Assembly: GCA_019749855.1 (NCBI GenBank)
Contig: JAIEPI010000070.1
Span: 1 to 12,938 of the forward strand
Length of the DNA: 12,938 nucleotides
DNA from: Rickettsiales bacterium
Lineage (GTDB): Bacteria > Pseudomonadota > Alphaproteobacteria > Rickettsiales > UBA998
Reading direction: 5' to 3'
Shown here: one piece after another, positions 1 to 7,539 of the stretch
Layout of the letters: each line of letters begins with the position of its first letter
Position numbering within the stretch: position 1 is the stretch's first letter
Made by a program: the position numbers and the translations under genes
Notes under the pieces: generated by a model
Seen by the model: only the letters and a program-made list of their open reading frames with translations
Told to the model about the DNA's origin: nothing
Databases searched by the model: none

Positions 1-1697
1 ATGCTGATGGCGATACGGGCCGTAAGGGCAAGGGCGGCTTCTACCGTCTCAACAAAACCGCAGACGGCAAAAAGACCAAAGAAACGCTTGATTTAAAAAC
101 GGGGCAGTACCGCGCTGAAAAAACCTCGCGACTTGAGAGCGCTGAAGCCGCCAAGGCCGGACTGGCGGCACTGGTTTCACACCCCGATATCGGTGGGCAG
201 TTTGCCAAGCGGGTGCTGGTGCAAACACTGCATTACACAGCGTCATTGGTGCCGGAAATCTCCGACGATATTCTGGGCATCGATGAGGCCATGCGGCTGG
301 GTTATAACTGGAAATACGGGCCATTCGAGCTGATTGACCGCTTGAGTATGAAAGGCAAAGCGTTCGGGTCTGACCTGCTTGCCGCCGCTTGCCTTGAAGT
401 GGGGCTGTCTGTTCCCCCCATTGTCAGCGCAGCATCGGGAAAAACATTTTACAAAGAAGAAGGGACGCAGAAATTCTACCTTTCTTTCTCCTCCTCAGAG
501 GCGGAAAAGCCCTCTCCCTCTGGGAGAGGGTTGGGTGAGGGCATGGCCGCGCCAAACGCTGAGGCTTCAGCGGCAGAGACAGCCCTCACCCCCTGCCCTC
601 TCCCAGAGGGAGAGGGAGCTTATCTGCCCCTCCCCACTCCAGAGGGCGTGCTTAAACTGGCCGATGTTAAACGTGGTAAGCAACCCGTCAGCAAAAATGG
701 CTCAGCCGCCTTGTGGGATCTCGGTGACGGCATTGCAGGCTTTGAGCTGACCACCAAAGCCAACACCTTTGATAATGACGTGCTCAGTTTGCTGCAAAAA
801 TCTGTCGAGATTGTGAAAAAGGATTTTCGCGGCTTGGTGATTGGCACGGACGCCGCTGATTTTTCCTTTGGCGCCAATCTGGGATTTTTTATGTATGTCG
901 CCAATCTGGCGGCATGGCCCATGCTCTCAGGCATTATCAAGCAGGGGCATGACGCATTTATGGGGCTGAAATATGCACCTTTCCCCGTCGTGACAGCACT
1001 GGCAGGGCGTGCCCTTGGCGGTGGCTGCGAGTTGAACCTTCATGCGGATGCCGTGCAAGCGCATACCGAGAGCTACCCGGGACTGGTCGAAGTGGGTGTG
1101 GGCATTATTCCTGGCTGGGGTGGCTGCAAAGAAATGCTGTGGCGGCATCTGGCAGTCGCGAGTCAGGAGTCGTTAGTCGCAAGCGATTCTTCCTCACGAG
1201 TCACGACTCACGACTTACGACTGCCCGCAGGCCCGATGCCGGCGATTTCCAAAGTATTTGAGGCGATTGCCACAGCCCGTGTGGCCATGTCAGCGCAAGA
1301 AGCGCAGGATATGGGCATCCTCAACGCCCTCTCGCACATCACGCCGAATCGCAATCGTCTGCTCGCAGATGCCAAGCAGCTGTGCCTGTCGCTGAGCACC
1401 AACTATGCGCCGCCGACGACTCACACAGTGCGCCTTCCCGGGGCCACCGGCAAAGCAGCGCTGATGATGGCACTCGATGGGTATCAGGCCAGCGGAAAGG
1501 CAACACCACATGATCGCGTGGTGGGTGAGGCACTCGCTACCGTGTTAACCGGCGGCGGCACCGACATCACCGAGGAAACCAGCGAGCAGCAATTACTGAC
1601 TCTGGAGCATGATCTGTTTATGGAGCTGGTGAAGCTGAAAGCAACGCAGGCACGCATTGAACATATGCTGGAATTCAGCAAGCCACTGCGTAATTAA
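1..1697 (+). CDS. FadN-type 3-hydroxyacyl-CoA dehydrogenase / enoyl-CoA hydratase, 5' partial
   Basis: Fatty-acid beta-oxidation enzyme joining hydroxyacyl-CoA dehydrogenase and crotonase activities in one cytoplasmic polypeptide. The open frame begins at position 3 and runs to TAA at 1695-1697 (564 visible residues); the NAD-binding domain lies upstream of the window. Visible residues 1-160 resemble the dehydrogenase C-terminal domains (GRKGKGGFY near the start, then RLGYNWKYGPFELID). Residues from about 236 onward are a crotonase domain with GRALGGGCE and GLVEVGVGIIPGWGG. Glu343 and Glu363, 20 residues apart, match the two catalytic glutamates of enoyl-CoA hydratases. The tail ARIEHMLEFSKPLRN resembles the end of Bacillus FadN, and the domain order (dehydrogenase first, hydratase last) is that of FadN, not FadB. 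Odd features are two in-frame palindromic inserts, in the interdomain linker (residues about 170-205) and in the hydratase domain (about 384-408). A GTG at 213 is internal, not the start. Confidence 0.93.
   Translation, partial: ADGDTGRKGKGGFYRLNKTADGKKTKETLDLKTGQYRAEKTSRLESAEAAKAGLAALVSHPDIGGQFAKRVLVQTLHYTASLVPEISDDILGIDEAMRLGYNWKYGPFELIDRLSMKGKAFGSDLLAAACLEVGLSVPPIVSAASGKTFYKEEGTQKFYLSFSSSEAEKPSPSGRGLGEGMAAPNAEASAAETALTPCPLPEGEGAYLPLPTPEGVLKLADVKRGKQPVSKNGSAALWDLGDGIAGFELTTKANTFDNDVLSLLQKSVEIVKKDFRGLVIGTDAADFSFGANLGFFMYVANLAAWPMLSGIIKQGHDAFMGLKYAPFPVVTALAGRALGGGCELNLHADAVQAHTESYPGLVEVGVGIIPGWGGCKEMLWRHLAVASQESLVASDSSSRVTTHDLRLPAGPMPAISKVFEAIATARVAMSAQEAQDMGILNALSHITPNRNRLLADAKQLCLSLSTNYAPPTTHTVRLPGATGKAALMMALDGYQASGKATPHDRVVGEALATVLTGGGTDITEETSEQQLLTLEHDLFMELVKLKATQARIEHMLEFSKPLRN
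510..616. repeat. Palindromic repeat element inserted in frame (element 1)
   Basis: Long inverted repeat inside the FadN-type gene. The left arm, 510-541, is nearly the reverse complement of the right arm, 583-616; the outer 21 bases match perfectly, followed by two mismatched bases facing four, then a matching ccctcaccc/gggtgaggg block. Each arm is itself a small hairpin: ccctctccc at 510-518 pairs with gggagaggg at 522-530, and 596-604 pairs with 608-616. About 41 bases separate the arms. The translation gives SPSGRGLGEG and LTPCPLPEGEG, a signature I recall from translated dispersed repeats in many proteobacterial genomes. The element sits in the linker between the dehydrogenase and hydratase domains, where extra residues should be tolerated. 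Exact ends and any target duplication cannot be fixed from one copy. Confidence 0.85.
1152..1224. repeat. Second, unrelated palindromic repeat inserted in frame (element 2)
   Basis: Imperfect inverted repeat with arms 1152-1179 and 1197-1224 (about 22 of 28 positions pair) around a 17-base loop. Both arms are built from short gagtcg/cgactc-like units, unlike element 1. It adds about 25 residues (translation includes SSRVTTHDLRL) between RHLA and GPMPAI of the hydratase domain. From memory, Bacillus FadN has only a short loop there, so this looks like an insertion that kept the frame. Boundaries are approximate. Confidence 0.75.
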
Positions 1698-1730
1698 GCG
1701 ATAAACCTGTTGGCTAACAGCGTTCGGGTT

Positions 1731-2192
1731 TTACGCCGAAGCCACCTCAGCCTGTGCTCGTTTTTCCTGATAAAAACGGTAGAAATCGACCGGCTCCAGC
1801 AGCAGTGGCGGGAAACCACCATCACGGGTGACATCCGCCACCACACGACGTGCAAAAGGAAACAGGATAAAGGCCCCATCCACCATGATGATCGGCTCTA
1901 AATCTGCCTCCGGTATGTTTTCAGTGCCAAACAATCCGGCATACGTCAAATCGACCATGAACAGGGTACGCTCACCGAGCGCGCGCACATTAATACGCAT
2001 CATCAGCTCAAATAACCCATCCTGGATTTTCTGAGCTGCCAGATCAATGCTCAGCTCCACCTTGGGCGCTTGTTGGCCGGCAGCCATTAAGCTAGCGGGT
2101 GCATGCGGGTTTTCCAGTGATAAATCCTTCACATACTGGCTGCGAAGTGCGAAAAGCGGCTGTTTATCGTCCGTCGTTTGATTCTCATTCAT
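1731..2192 (-). CDS. secB: Protein-export chaperone SecB
   Basis: Cytosolic homotetrameric chaperone that keeps presecretory proteins unfolded and passes them to SecA. The product has 153 residues, typical for SecB. Recognisable segments are the early strand FALRSQYVKDLSLENPHAP, the central LGERTLFMVDLTYAGLF, and the C-terminal GAFILFPFARRVVADVTRDG followed by GGFPPLLLEPVDF, which are hallmark SecB stretches. The frame is open for 20 more codons upstream, but the ATG at 2190-2192 gives the family-like N-terminus MNENQTTD and has a GAGGG-like ribosome site just upstream. The gene is convergent with the FadN-type gene (33-base gap) and divergent from the Tim44-like gene. A secB next to a Tim44-like gene is a familiar alphaproteobacterial arrangement. 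Confidence 0.96.
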   Translation of the reverse strand: MNENQTTDDKQPLFALRSQYVKDLSLENPHAPASLMAAGQQAPKVELSIDLAAQKIQDGLFELMMRINVRALGERTLFMVDLTYAGLFGTENIPEADLEPIIMVDGAFILFPFARRVVADVTRDGGFPPLLLEPVDFYRFYQEKRAQAEVASA

Positions 2193-2222
2193 GATGCGCC
2201 CTCGGCTAGCTGGTTTGCACCT

Positions 2223-2252
2223 CCTATAACAAAGCCTGCCGCAACGGGCCAA
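2223..2252 (-). promoter_or_regulatory. Candidate sigma70-like promoter for secB
   Basis: On the - strand a TTGGCC hexamer (2252-2247) is followed after 18 bases by TATAGG (2228-2223), about 30 bases before the secB ATG. Each hexamer matches four of six consensus positions. The place fits but the match is weak. Confidence 0.25.
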
Positions 2253-2315
2253 GCTTTTTTACCAATCCTGCGCTTGCTTGTTGCATTTGCAGCTTTTTTC
2301 TCCCACATTACACGC

Positions 2316-2993
2316 ATGCCTGCAGATATTATTGTTTTAGCCGCGATTGCTATTTTCGTCCTGCTCCGCTTACGGGCGGTATTAGGGCATAAAATCGGTC
2401 ATGACCAGCCGCCGCCCGTACCGCGTGATCAACCCGATGAGAGTGACCGTGTGGTGCAGCCTATGCCACGTCCCCTTGGGCCGGTGATTGAAGGTGACGC
2501 GCAGCAGGTGGTCAATACGCCCGAAGCGGACACCGCATTGAATGCGCTATCGCCAGAGCTTCGTGAGTGCCTCTCCGCCATGAAGAAAATTGACCCCTCT
2601 TTTACGCTAACAAAATTTTTAGGCGGTTCGCAAATTGCATTTGAAATGGTGCTCGATGCCTTTGCCACTGATGATCGCGATACATTAAAAATGCTGTTAT
2701 CAAAAGACGTGTATGAGAGTTTCAGGAAGGAGCTTGAGACGGCTTCCACGGACGGCACGCGTACCCAGACCACGCTGGTAGCACTCAAGAGCCATCTTTG
2801 TGAGGCGACACTCAACAAAAATACGGCACGGTTGGTGGTGAAATTTGAGAGTGAGCAGATTCAACTGGTGCGCGATGCCGAAAATCACGTGATTGATGGT
2901 GATGCGTCCGACATTCAGAATGTGGATGATGAATGGACCTTCGAGCGTGACCTTCGCTCAAGCAGTCCTGATTGGAAGATTGTGGCAACGTGA
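2316..2993 (+). CDS. Tim44-like domain protein (TimA-type inner-membrane protein)
   Basis: Bacterial relative of mitochondrial Tim44; in alphaproteobacteria these are inner-membrane-associated proteins (TimA in Caulobacter) whose role is not settled. With the chosen ATG the product has 225 residues. Residues 4-20 (ADIIVLAAIAIFVLLRLR) form one N-terminal membrane anchor followed by RAVLGHKIG, a typical family start. Residues 30-75 are a Pro- and Asp-rich linker. From about 90 to the end is the Tim44 domain (DPSFTLTKFLGGSQIAFEMV, then a cystatin-like fold ending EWTFERDL and PDWKIVAT). The frame is open back to 2178, but those 46 codons lie across the divergent promoter region and secB start, so the later ATG is preferred although it lacks an obvious ribosome site. 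It is the first gene of the operon leading to mltA. Confidence 0.9.
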   Translation: MPADIIVLAAIAIFVLLRLRAVLGHKIGHDQPPPVPRDQPDESDRVVQPMPRPLGPVIEGDAQQVVNTPEADTALNALSPELRECLSAMKKIDPSFTLTKFLGGSQIAFEMVLDAFATDDRDTLKMLLSKDVYESFRKELETASTDGTRTQTTLVALKSHLCEATLNKNTARLVVKFESEQIQLVRDAENHVIDGDASDIQNVDDEWTFERDLRSSSPDWKIVAT

Positions 2994-4195
2994 CGCCACG
3001 TACTGGTGTATTCAGCCTGCATTTTTGCCGCGCCTTTGCCGTTACCTGTGTTTGCCTGATTCTGTCTTCCTGCTGGTGGGAGGCTGCTGATGCTCCCACA
3101 TTATATCCCGTTGCCTATGAGCATTTGCCTGGCTGGGAGAATGACCAGCTTGCGGAGGCCTATCGCACACTAGGCTATTCGTGCGGACAAATAATGCACA
3201 CGGCCGAAACTTGGGAGCGCCACTATGCCGTGACGGGGGGTGGAACTTTGCGCCTGACGTTAAATGACCTCAAAGAGGCGTGCATCGAATTACTCGACGA
3301 TTCAAAAGAAAATGGTGAGCAAAACCATGCAAAAGCGCGTGCATTTTTTGAGAGAACCTTTGTCCCGTATCAATTAACACGCGATGGCTATCCGGCCGGT
3401 CTGATCACTGGTTATTATGCTCCGGTGCTGCATGGTTCTTTTACACAAACCAAGCGCTATCGTTGGCCCGCCTATCGTTTGCCGCCTGAAATGCTGGGTC
3501 AGCGTGCTGAGGGTGATATTCCTGATCGCGCAGCCATTGACGCCGGTGCATTGCAAGGGCGCGGCTTGGAGCTGCTGTGGGTGGATGATCCCGTCATGCT
3601 CTTTTTCTTGCATGTACAAGGCTCTGGATTTGTCGAAATGACGAATGGGGAGCGCGTGCAGCTACGTTACGCTGGAAAGAATGGCCTGCCCTACGTGGCG
3701 ATTGGTCGTCTCATGGCGGATAAAGGCTTGCTACCGCTGGAGCAGGTGACGCTGCCGAGTATTCAGGCGTGGTTACGCGCACATCCTGAGCAACAGGCGG
3801 ATATATTTGCGCTTAATCCGTCTTATGTGTTCTTCTCACTGGAGAAAAACATGCAGCCAGTTCAGGGGGCGCAGGGCGTACCACTGAGTGATAAACGCTC
3901 ACTGGCGATAGATCAAACCCTCTACCCTTACGGACTGCCGATGTTTCTCACCACGGCCATTCCGGCCACGGACACATCACCCAGCACCCTGTGGCAACGC
4001 TTGATGGTCTCTCAGGATACCGGCAGTGCGATACGCGGCCCCGTGCGTGCTGATGTTTATTTCGGCGAAGACTCGCAGGCAGAAGCGCTGGCTGGAATGA
4101 TGAAAGCACCAGGCAGTTTGGTCATACTGATTCCGAAGCGCGCCGCAGTGCGCTTTAATGAACAAAACAGCGAGAATCCCAGTGTCGCGCCGTGA
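2990..4195 (+). CDS. mltA: Membrane-bound lytic murein transglycosylase A (MltA), lipoprotein
   Basis: Outer-membrane lipoprotein that cleaves the MurNAc-GlcNAc bond of peptidoglycan, leaving 1,6-anhydroMurNAc ends. The preferred GTG start at 2990 overlaps the TGA of the Tim44-like gene (GTGA), with GGAAG upstream; the frame also allows TTG at 2972. The 401-residue product begins with a lipoprotein signal: a basic N-terminus, hydrophobic core and lipobox LSSC, predicting lipidation at Cys28. The MltA domain includes GLITGYYAPVLHGS (137-150), MLFFLHVQGSG (203-213) and NPSYVFFSL (276-284). The C-terminal 3D-type segment, SQDTGSAIRGPVRADVYFG (341-359), carries Asp343 and Asp355 in the region that contains the catalytic aspartate of the family. 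A 38-base overlap with the annotated start of the Smr gene supports co-expression. Confidence 0.95.
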   Translation: MTPRTGVFSLHFCRAFAVTCVCLILSSCWWEAADAPTLYPVAYEHLPGWENDQLAEAYRTLGYSCGQIMHTAETWERHYAVTGGGTLRLTLNDLKEACIELLDDSKENGEQNHAKARAFFERTFVPYQLTRDGYPAGLITGYYAPVLHGSFTQTKRYRWPAYRLPPEMLGQRAEGDIPDRAAIDAGALQGRGLELLWVDDPVMLFFLHVQGSGFVEMTNGERVQLRYAGKNGLPYVAIGRLMADKGLLPLEQVTLPSIQAWLRAHPEQQADIFALNPSYVFFSLEKNMQPVQGAQGVPLSDKRSLAIDQTLYPYGLPMFLTTAIPATDTSPSTLWQRLMVSQDTGSAIRGPVRADVYFGEDSQAEALAGMMKAPGSLVILIPKRAAVRFNEQNSENPSVAP

Positions 4196-4715
4196 CCTGC
4201 CACCGCGCTCGTTGACGGATGAAGAACAACATTTATGGCATCAGACACTGCATGAGGTGCGGCCCTTAGTCAGCGCCACTCGCGTCCTTATTTCGTCACC
4301 AAAAATTATTGCGCATCGCGTGCCTGTCTCACCATTACACCTGCCTGATCACTCACCGCCACCGCCACGCCATATGCCTCCCATGCCGCAACAGGGGCTG
4401 GATCCGCAACTCAAACGTCGCCTGCGTCGTGGCGCACTGGCGCCGCAAGCCGTGCTGGATCTGCATGGGCTGACCAGTGAAGAGGCTTTCCATCAGTTTG
4501 CGCATTTTATTGAGCAGTGTCATCGCCATGACAAACGGTTTGTATTGGTCATCACGGGTAAGGGGAAAATGGGGACTGGCAAGCTGCGCGAGGGATTTAC
4601 ACGCTGGCTGGATCTATGCCCGCTGCGGCATTTGGTCCAGTCATTTGAGCCAGCACAACCACGCGATGGCGGCAGTGGCGCTTTTTATGTTAAGCTACGC
4701 CGTGCAAAAGAGTGA
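4158..4715 (+). CDS. Smr/MutS2 C-terminal domain protein
   Basis: A small protein with a stand-alone Smr domain; such domains are linked to nucleic-acid nicking, but the role of these alphaproteobacterial forms is unknown. The product has 185 residues. The N-terminal half is Pro- and Arg-rich with low complexity, including a run of prolines near residues 67-76. The Smr domain covers about 98-182, with LDLHGL (100-105), the glycine-rich VLVITGKG and GTGKLR (129-144), and RDGGSGAFYVKLRR at the end. Two starts are plausible. ATG 4158 overlaps mltA by 38 bases without a clear ribosome site. GTG 4182 would begin MSRRDLPP, closer to the usual family N-terminus, and would overlap mltA by only 14 bases. 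Position in the mltA operon is as in many alphaproteobacteria. Confidence 0.9.
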   Translation: MNKTARIPVSRRDLPPRSLTDEEQHLWHQTLHEVRPLVSATRVLISSPKIIAHRVPVSPLHLPDHSPPPPRHMPPMPQQGLDPQLKRRLRRGALAPQAVLDLHGLTSEEAFHQFAHFIEQCHRHDKRFVLVITGKGKMGTGKLREGFTRWLDLCPLRHLVQSFEPAQPRDGGSGAFYVKLRRAKE

Positions 4716-4719
4716 GACA

Positions 4720-5409
4720 ATGGAACCCGCAGAGAAACCACATATATTGATTGTTGACGATGATGCACGTCTGCGTCAGCTTTTGCAGCGCTACCTCAGT
4801 GAACAGGGATGGCACGTCACCACCGCGCAGGATGCCAATGATGCTCGACATAAACTTGATTATTTTGTTTATGACGCCGCCATCATTGACGTGATGATGC
4901 CCGGAGAAAACGGCATGCAACTCACCCAGTCCATCAAGCAAAATCATCGTTTGCCGGTATTACTGCTGACGGCCATGAGTGAAGTGGAGGATCGAGTCAT
5001 GGGACTGGAATCGGGCGCCGATGATTACCTCGGCAAACCCTTTGAGCCGCGTGAACTGATGCTACGTCTGCGCAATATCATGAAACGAACCACTCTGGTG
5101 GCCGCCGTATCTCAACAGACGGTAGAATTTGGCGATTATCGCTTTGATACGGATAAACTCACGCTTACGCATCATGATCAGCTCGTGGCGCTAACCATGA
5201 GCGAGTCCATGCTATTGCGCGAATTGGCACGCAACATAGGCGTTGCCGTCTCACGATCTGATCTGGCACGTGATGCGCAAACTGAGGTCGCAAACGAGCG
5301 CAGCGTGGACGTTCTCATTACACGCCTTCGGCGCAAAATTGAACCGGATGCAGCGAGACCTGTCTATATCCTCACCGTACGAGGTGAGGGCTATGTGCTC
5401 AGGGGATAA
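4720..5409 (+). CDS. OmpR/PhoB-family two-component response regulator
   Basis: Transcription regulator activated by phosphorylation, almost certainly by the kinase encoded four bases downstream. The 229-residue product has a receiver domain (about 7-125) with the acidic triad Asp13-Asp14-Asp15, phospho-acceptor Asp57 in IIDVMMPGENG, Thr84 and Lys106 in YLGKPF. From about 130 a winged-helix DNA-binding domain follows, ending with RSVDVLITRLRRKIEPD and ILTVRGEGYVLRG, typical of the OmpR class. The reading frame is open upstream to 4477, but that part is a shadow of the Smr gene. ATG 4720 lies five bases after the Smr stop, has a GAG-containing site just before it and gives the normal MEPAEKPHILIVDDD start. 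Its targets cannot be told from the window. Confidence 0.94.
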   Translation: MEPAEKPHILIVDDDARLRQLLQRYLSEQGWHVTTAQDANDARHKLDYFVYDAAIIDVMMPGENGMQLTQSIKQNHRLPVLLLTAMSEVEDRVMGLESGADDYLGKPFEPRELMLRLRNIMKRTTLVAAVSQQTVEFGDYRFDTDKLTLTHHDQLVALTMSESMLLRELARNIGVAVSRSDLARDAQTEVANERSVDVLITRLRRKIEPDAARPVYILTVRGEGYVLRG

Positions 5410-5412
5410 TCC

Positions 5413-6756
5413 ATGAAACGTTGGTATTTGCGCTTTATTCGACTCGTCAAAAGCGTTCTGCCCACCAGTTTGTTTGGTCGCGCCCTGCTGATTTTTGTGG
5501 TGCCGATTGCGATGGTACAAGCGGTGGCCATTTACATTTTTTATGAGCGTCACTGGGAGAGTGTGACCCGCAATATGTCTGTCTCTCTTGCGGGAGAGGT
5601 CGCCTTGCTGGTGTACGAGATGCACGGGCCGGACCCCATCAAACGGCAGCAATGGTCCGCGCGCTCCAAAGAGATGCTGGGCATTGAGGTTTCATTCTCA
5701 AACCACGCACTGCCGGCGGAGCCGCGTCATGATTCACGCTTTGACTCGCTTTATAGTGATGTCAAGAAACGTACCGGCATGCCTTTGCAAATCACGCAAC
5801 TACCCAAAGGTGGCGACGTGATAATTCGGCTGCAATTGCCGGATACTACGCTGGAACTGCTCGTCTCAAAGAAGCGGCTTGTTAGCACCACCACATTGAT
5901 TTTTCTTCTGTGGATGGTAGGCTCGGCACTGGCACTCTCAACCATTGCGATCATGTTTCTACGTGGACAGATTCGCCCGATTGGTCGTCTGGCGCGCGCC
6001 GCTGAGGGCTTTGGCATGGGCATTGAGGACCCTTCATTTCGCCCACATGGCTCACGGGAAGTGCGTCAGGCCGCACGCGCATTTCTGACAATGAAAAGCC
6101 GCATCAGCCGCCAGATTGCTACGCGTACTGCCATGCTCTCAGGCATCAGCCATGATTTGCGTACGCCCCTCACCCGTATGAAACTGCAACTGGCGATGCA
6201 ACCTGCCAGCGCCGAGATGGAGGCAATGAACCGTGATATCCGCGAGATGGAACAGATGATCGCCGAATATCTCGCTTTTGCGCGTGGTGAGGATGGGGAA
6301 CCCAGCGAAGTGGTGACGCTTTCGGATTATCTGCATGATATGATTGCACCGCATCAGGCCGTGGGCGAGGCCGTAAATCTCACGGTCATCAGTGATGGAC
6401 GTTTGTTGTTGCGCCGCCAGCGCATGCGCCGTGCCATTGATAACCTGATCACCAACGCCGTGCGCTATGGGCATAGTGCCCATGTCACACTGGAAGCCAC
6501 GCCACGCCATGTGTTTATTACGGTGGAGGATGAGGGGCCAGGCATCCCGCTCGCTGAGCATGGGACAGTGTTTCAGCCCTTCCGTCGCTTGGAAACATCA
6601 CGTAACGCGGCCACCGGCGGCGTGGGGCTGGGCCTGACGCTGGCCCGCGAAGCCGTGCAAGCGCATGGCGGCGAGATCGAGCTGAAAAACAAACGTGAGG
6701 GCGACCGCATTACCGGCCTGCGCGTCACCGTGCGCCTGCCAGTGCCGGTGGTTTAA
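5413..6756 (+). CDS. EnvZ-like sensor histidine kinase
   Basis: Inner-membrane sensor kinase, partner of the preceding regulator; an AGGGGAT ribosome site lies in that gene's final codons. The 447-residue product has a first membrane segment at about 20-44 (SLFGRALLIFVVPIAMVQAV), a periplasmic sensing region at about 45-155, a second membrane segment at about 159-182 and a HAMP linker at about 183-235. The phospho-acceptor is His247 in SGISHDLRTPLTRMK. The ATPase domain has the N box with Asn344 and Asn348 in DNLITNAVRYG, followed by VEDEGPGIP, FQPFRRLE and GGVGLGLTLAREAVQAHGG. All catalytic motifs look intact. The N-terminal pattern (FGRALLI, FYERHW) resembles the EnvZ-like kinases of alphaproteobacteria. 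The sensed signal is unknown; its place after mltA suggests an envelope cue, which is inference. Confidence 0.93.
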   Translation: MKRWYLRFIRLVKSVLPTSLFGRALLIFVVPIAMVQAVAIYIFYERHWESVTRNMSVSLAGEVALLVYEMHGPDPIKRQQWSARSKEMLGIEVSFSNHALPAEPRHDSRFDSLYSDVKKRTGMPLQITQLPKGGDVIIRLQLPDTTLELLVSKKRLVSTTTLIFLLWMVGSALALSTIAIMFLRGQIRPIGRLARAAEGFGMGIEDPSFRPHGSREVRQAARAFLTMKSRISRQIATRTAMLSGISHDLRTPLTRMKLQLAMQPASAEMEAMNRDIREMEQMIAEYLAFARGEDGEPSEVVTLSDYLHDMIAPHQAVGEAVNLTVISDGRLLLRRQRMRRAIDNLITNAVRYGHSAHVTLEATPRHVFITVEDEGPGIPLAEHGTVFQPFRRLETSRNAATGGVGLGLTLAREAVQAHGGEIELKNKREGDRITGLRVTVRLPVPVV

Positions 6757-6766
6757 TATCGGTGAT

Positions 6767-7447
6767 TTAGAACCAGTGAGCGCCAATATTCAACGGGCGT
6801 TCCGCTTGCCTGAGTGCCTCGACCGCCTGAATAAACTCAGAATAATCACAGCGAGAGAGAAAAGAGGGTATTGTCTCTTTCTCTGACTTCAGCTTTACTT
6901 CCGTCAACAGCGGATTGATCACGCGCACCATGCGGTCACCGTCCTCCGCTTCCATATCCCTGTCATTCACGGCTCGCAGGGTCGAGAAGAATGGATTGCG
7001 CAGAATCGCTGGTTCCCGGTGCACGAGCGATGACCATACTCCTCCCGCTTTTACAGAATGCAGCTGCTGAGGGTCATCGCCAAAAAACGCTTTCAGCTTC
7101 TTTTGAAAATCAAAAATGGCGTGCTTCTGAGCAGGGGGCAAATGCCTGAAAGACGTTTGGTTATCAGCCTTCTTCTTAACGACGCCGTCGATACCGACCG
7201 CAATTCCGTGCAGCTGGTTGATCGCTTTTTCGATCTCCCAGCCTTTTTCTGCGTGCAGCAAAGGTCCCTTTTTTTGTTCATCATTAAGTATAACACGCAA
7301 CTGAACGACCTGCTGCGCCAGTTGCTCACGCATTTTTTCCGTTACGGCACGCAACCTCGCATCGGCAGAGCGCGCATTGGTTTCTATCTGGCTATGATCC
7401 TCGTTACCTAAATGAGAATCTCCCCAAAAAGACTGTCTGCTGTCCAT
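6767..7447 (-). CDS. Hypothetical protein of unknown family (226 aa)
   Basis: I do not recognise this protein. The ATG at 7445-7447 has a strong GGAGAG ribosome site seven bases upstream and a perfect TATAAT box about 75 bases upstream, which argues for a real gene. The 226-residue product is hydrophilic and highly charged, with no signal peptide or membrane segment. Residues about 20-60 look helical and may form a coiled coil (SADARLRAVTEKMREQLAQQ). The remainder mixes helix-like Lys/Glu-rich stretches with KKLKAFFGDD and EPAILRNPFFSTLR. It ends 10 bases from the convergent histidine kinase, with no obvious terminator between. It lies downstream of alr, where many alphaproteobacteria carry radA, so it may be lineage-specific. 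Confidence 0.75.
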   Translation of the reverse strand: MDSRQSFWGDSHLGNEDHSQIETNARSADARLRAVTEKMREQLAQQVVQLRVILNDEQKKGPLLHAEKGWEIEKAINQLHGIAVGIDGVVKKKADNQTSFRHLPPAQKHAIFDFQKKLKAFFGDDPQQLHSVKAGGVWSSLVHREPAILRNPFFSTLRAVNDRDMEAEDGDRMVRVINPLLTEVKLKSEKETIPSFLSRCDYSEFIQAVEALRQAERPLNIGAHWF

Positions 7448-7521
7448 AAATCGCTCTCCAATGCCGTATGTGAGAGGTTTTTAGCCGGTAAATGGGCCAT
7501 TGTGTGTGACAATTCGATTAA

Positions 7522-7527
7522 ATTATA
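7522..7527 (-). promoter_or_regulatory. Consensus -10 box for the 226-aa hypothetical gene
   Basis: A perfect TATAAT on the - strand, 75 bases before the ATG at 7447 and just downstream of the alr stop. No good -35 hexamer lies at 16-18 bases, so the call rests on the -10 alone. A short inverted repeat, ATTGT/ACAAT (7499-7513), lies downstream of it and could be an operator or chance. Confidence 0.35.
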
Positions 7528-7539
7528 ACGCAATCGAGC

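Noticed and set aside
1707..1720. Small hairpin CTGTT-GGCT-AACAG between the FadN-type gene and secB
   Set aside because: Only five base pairs and no T-run on either side, so it is not a credible terminator.
2178..2315. Upstream extension of the Tim44-like frame
   Set aside because: The extra 46 codons overlap the secB start and the divergent promoter region, and the family N-terminus begins at the ATG at 2316.
4477..4719. Upstream extension of the response regulator
   Set aside because: It overlaps the Smr coding region in another frame; the normal receiver start is at 4720.
6139..6561. Open frame of 140 codons on the - strand
   Set aside because: Antisense to the histidine kinase catalytic region; no ribosome site or family resemblance.
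6856..6884. Inverted repeat agagaaaagag / ctctttctct
   Set aside because: It lies within the coding part of the 226-residue gene, has low-complexity arms and no T-run; probably chance.
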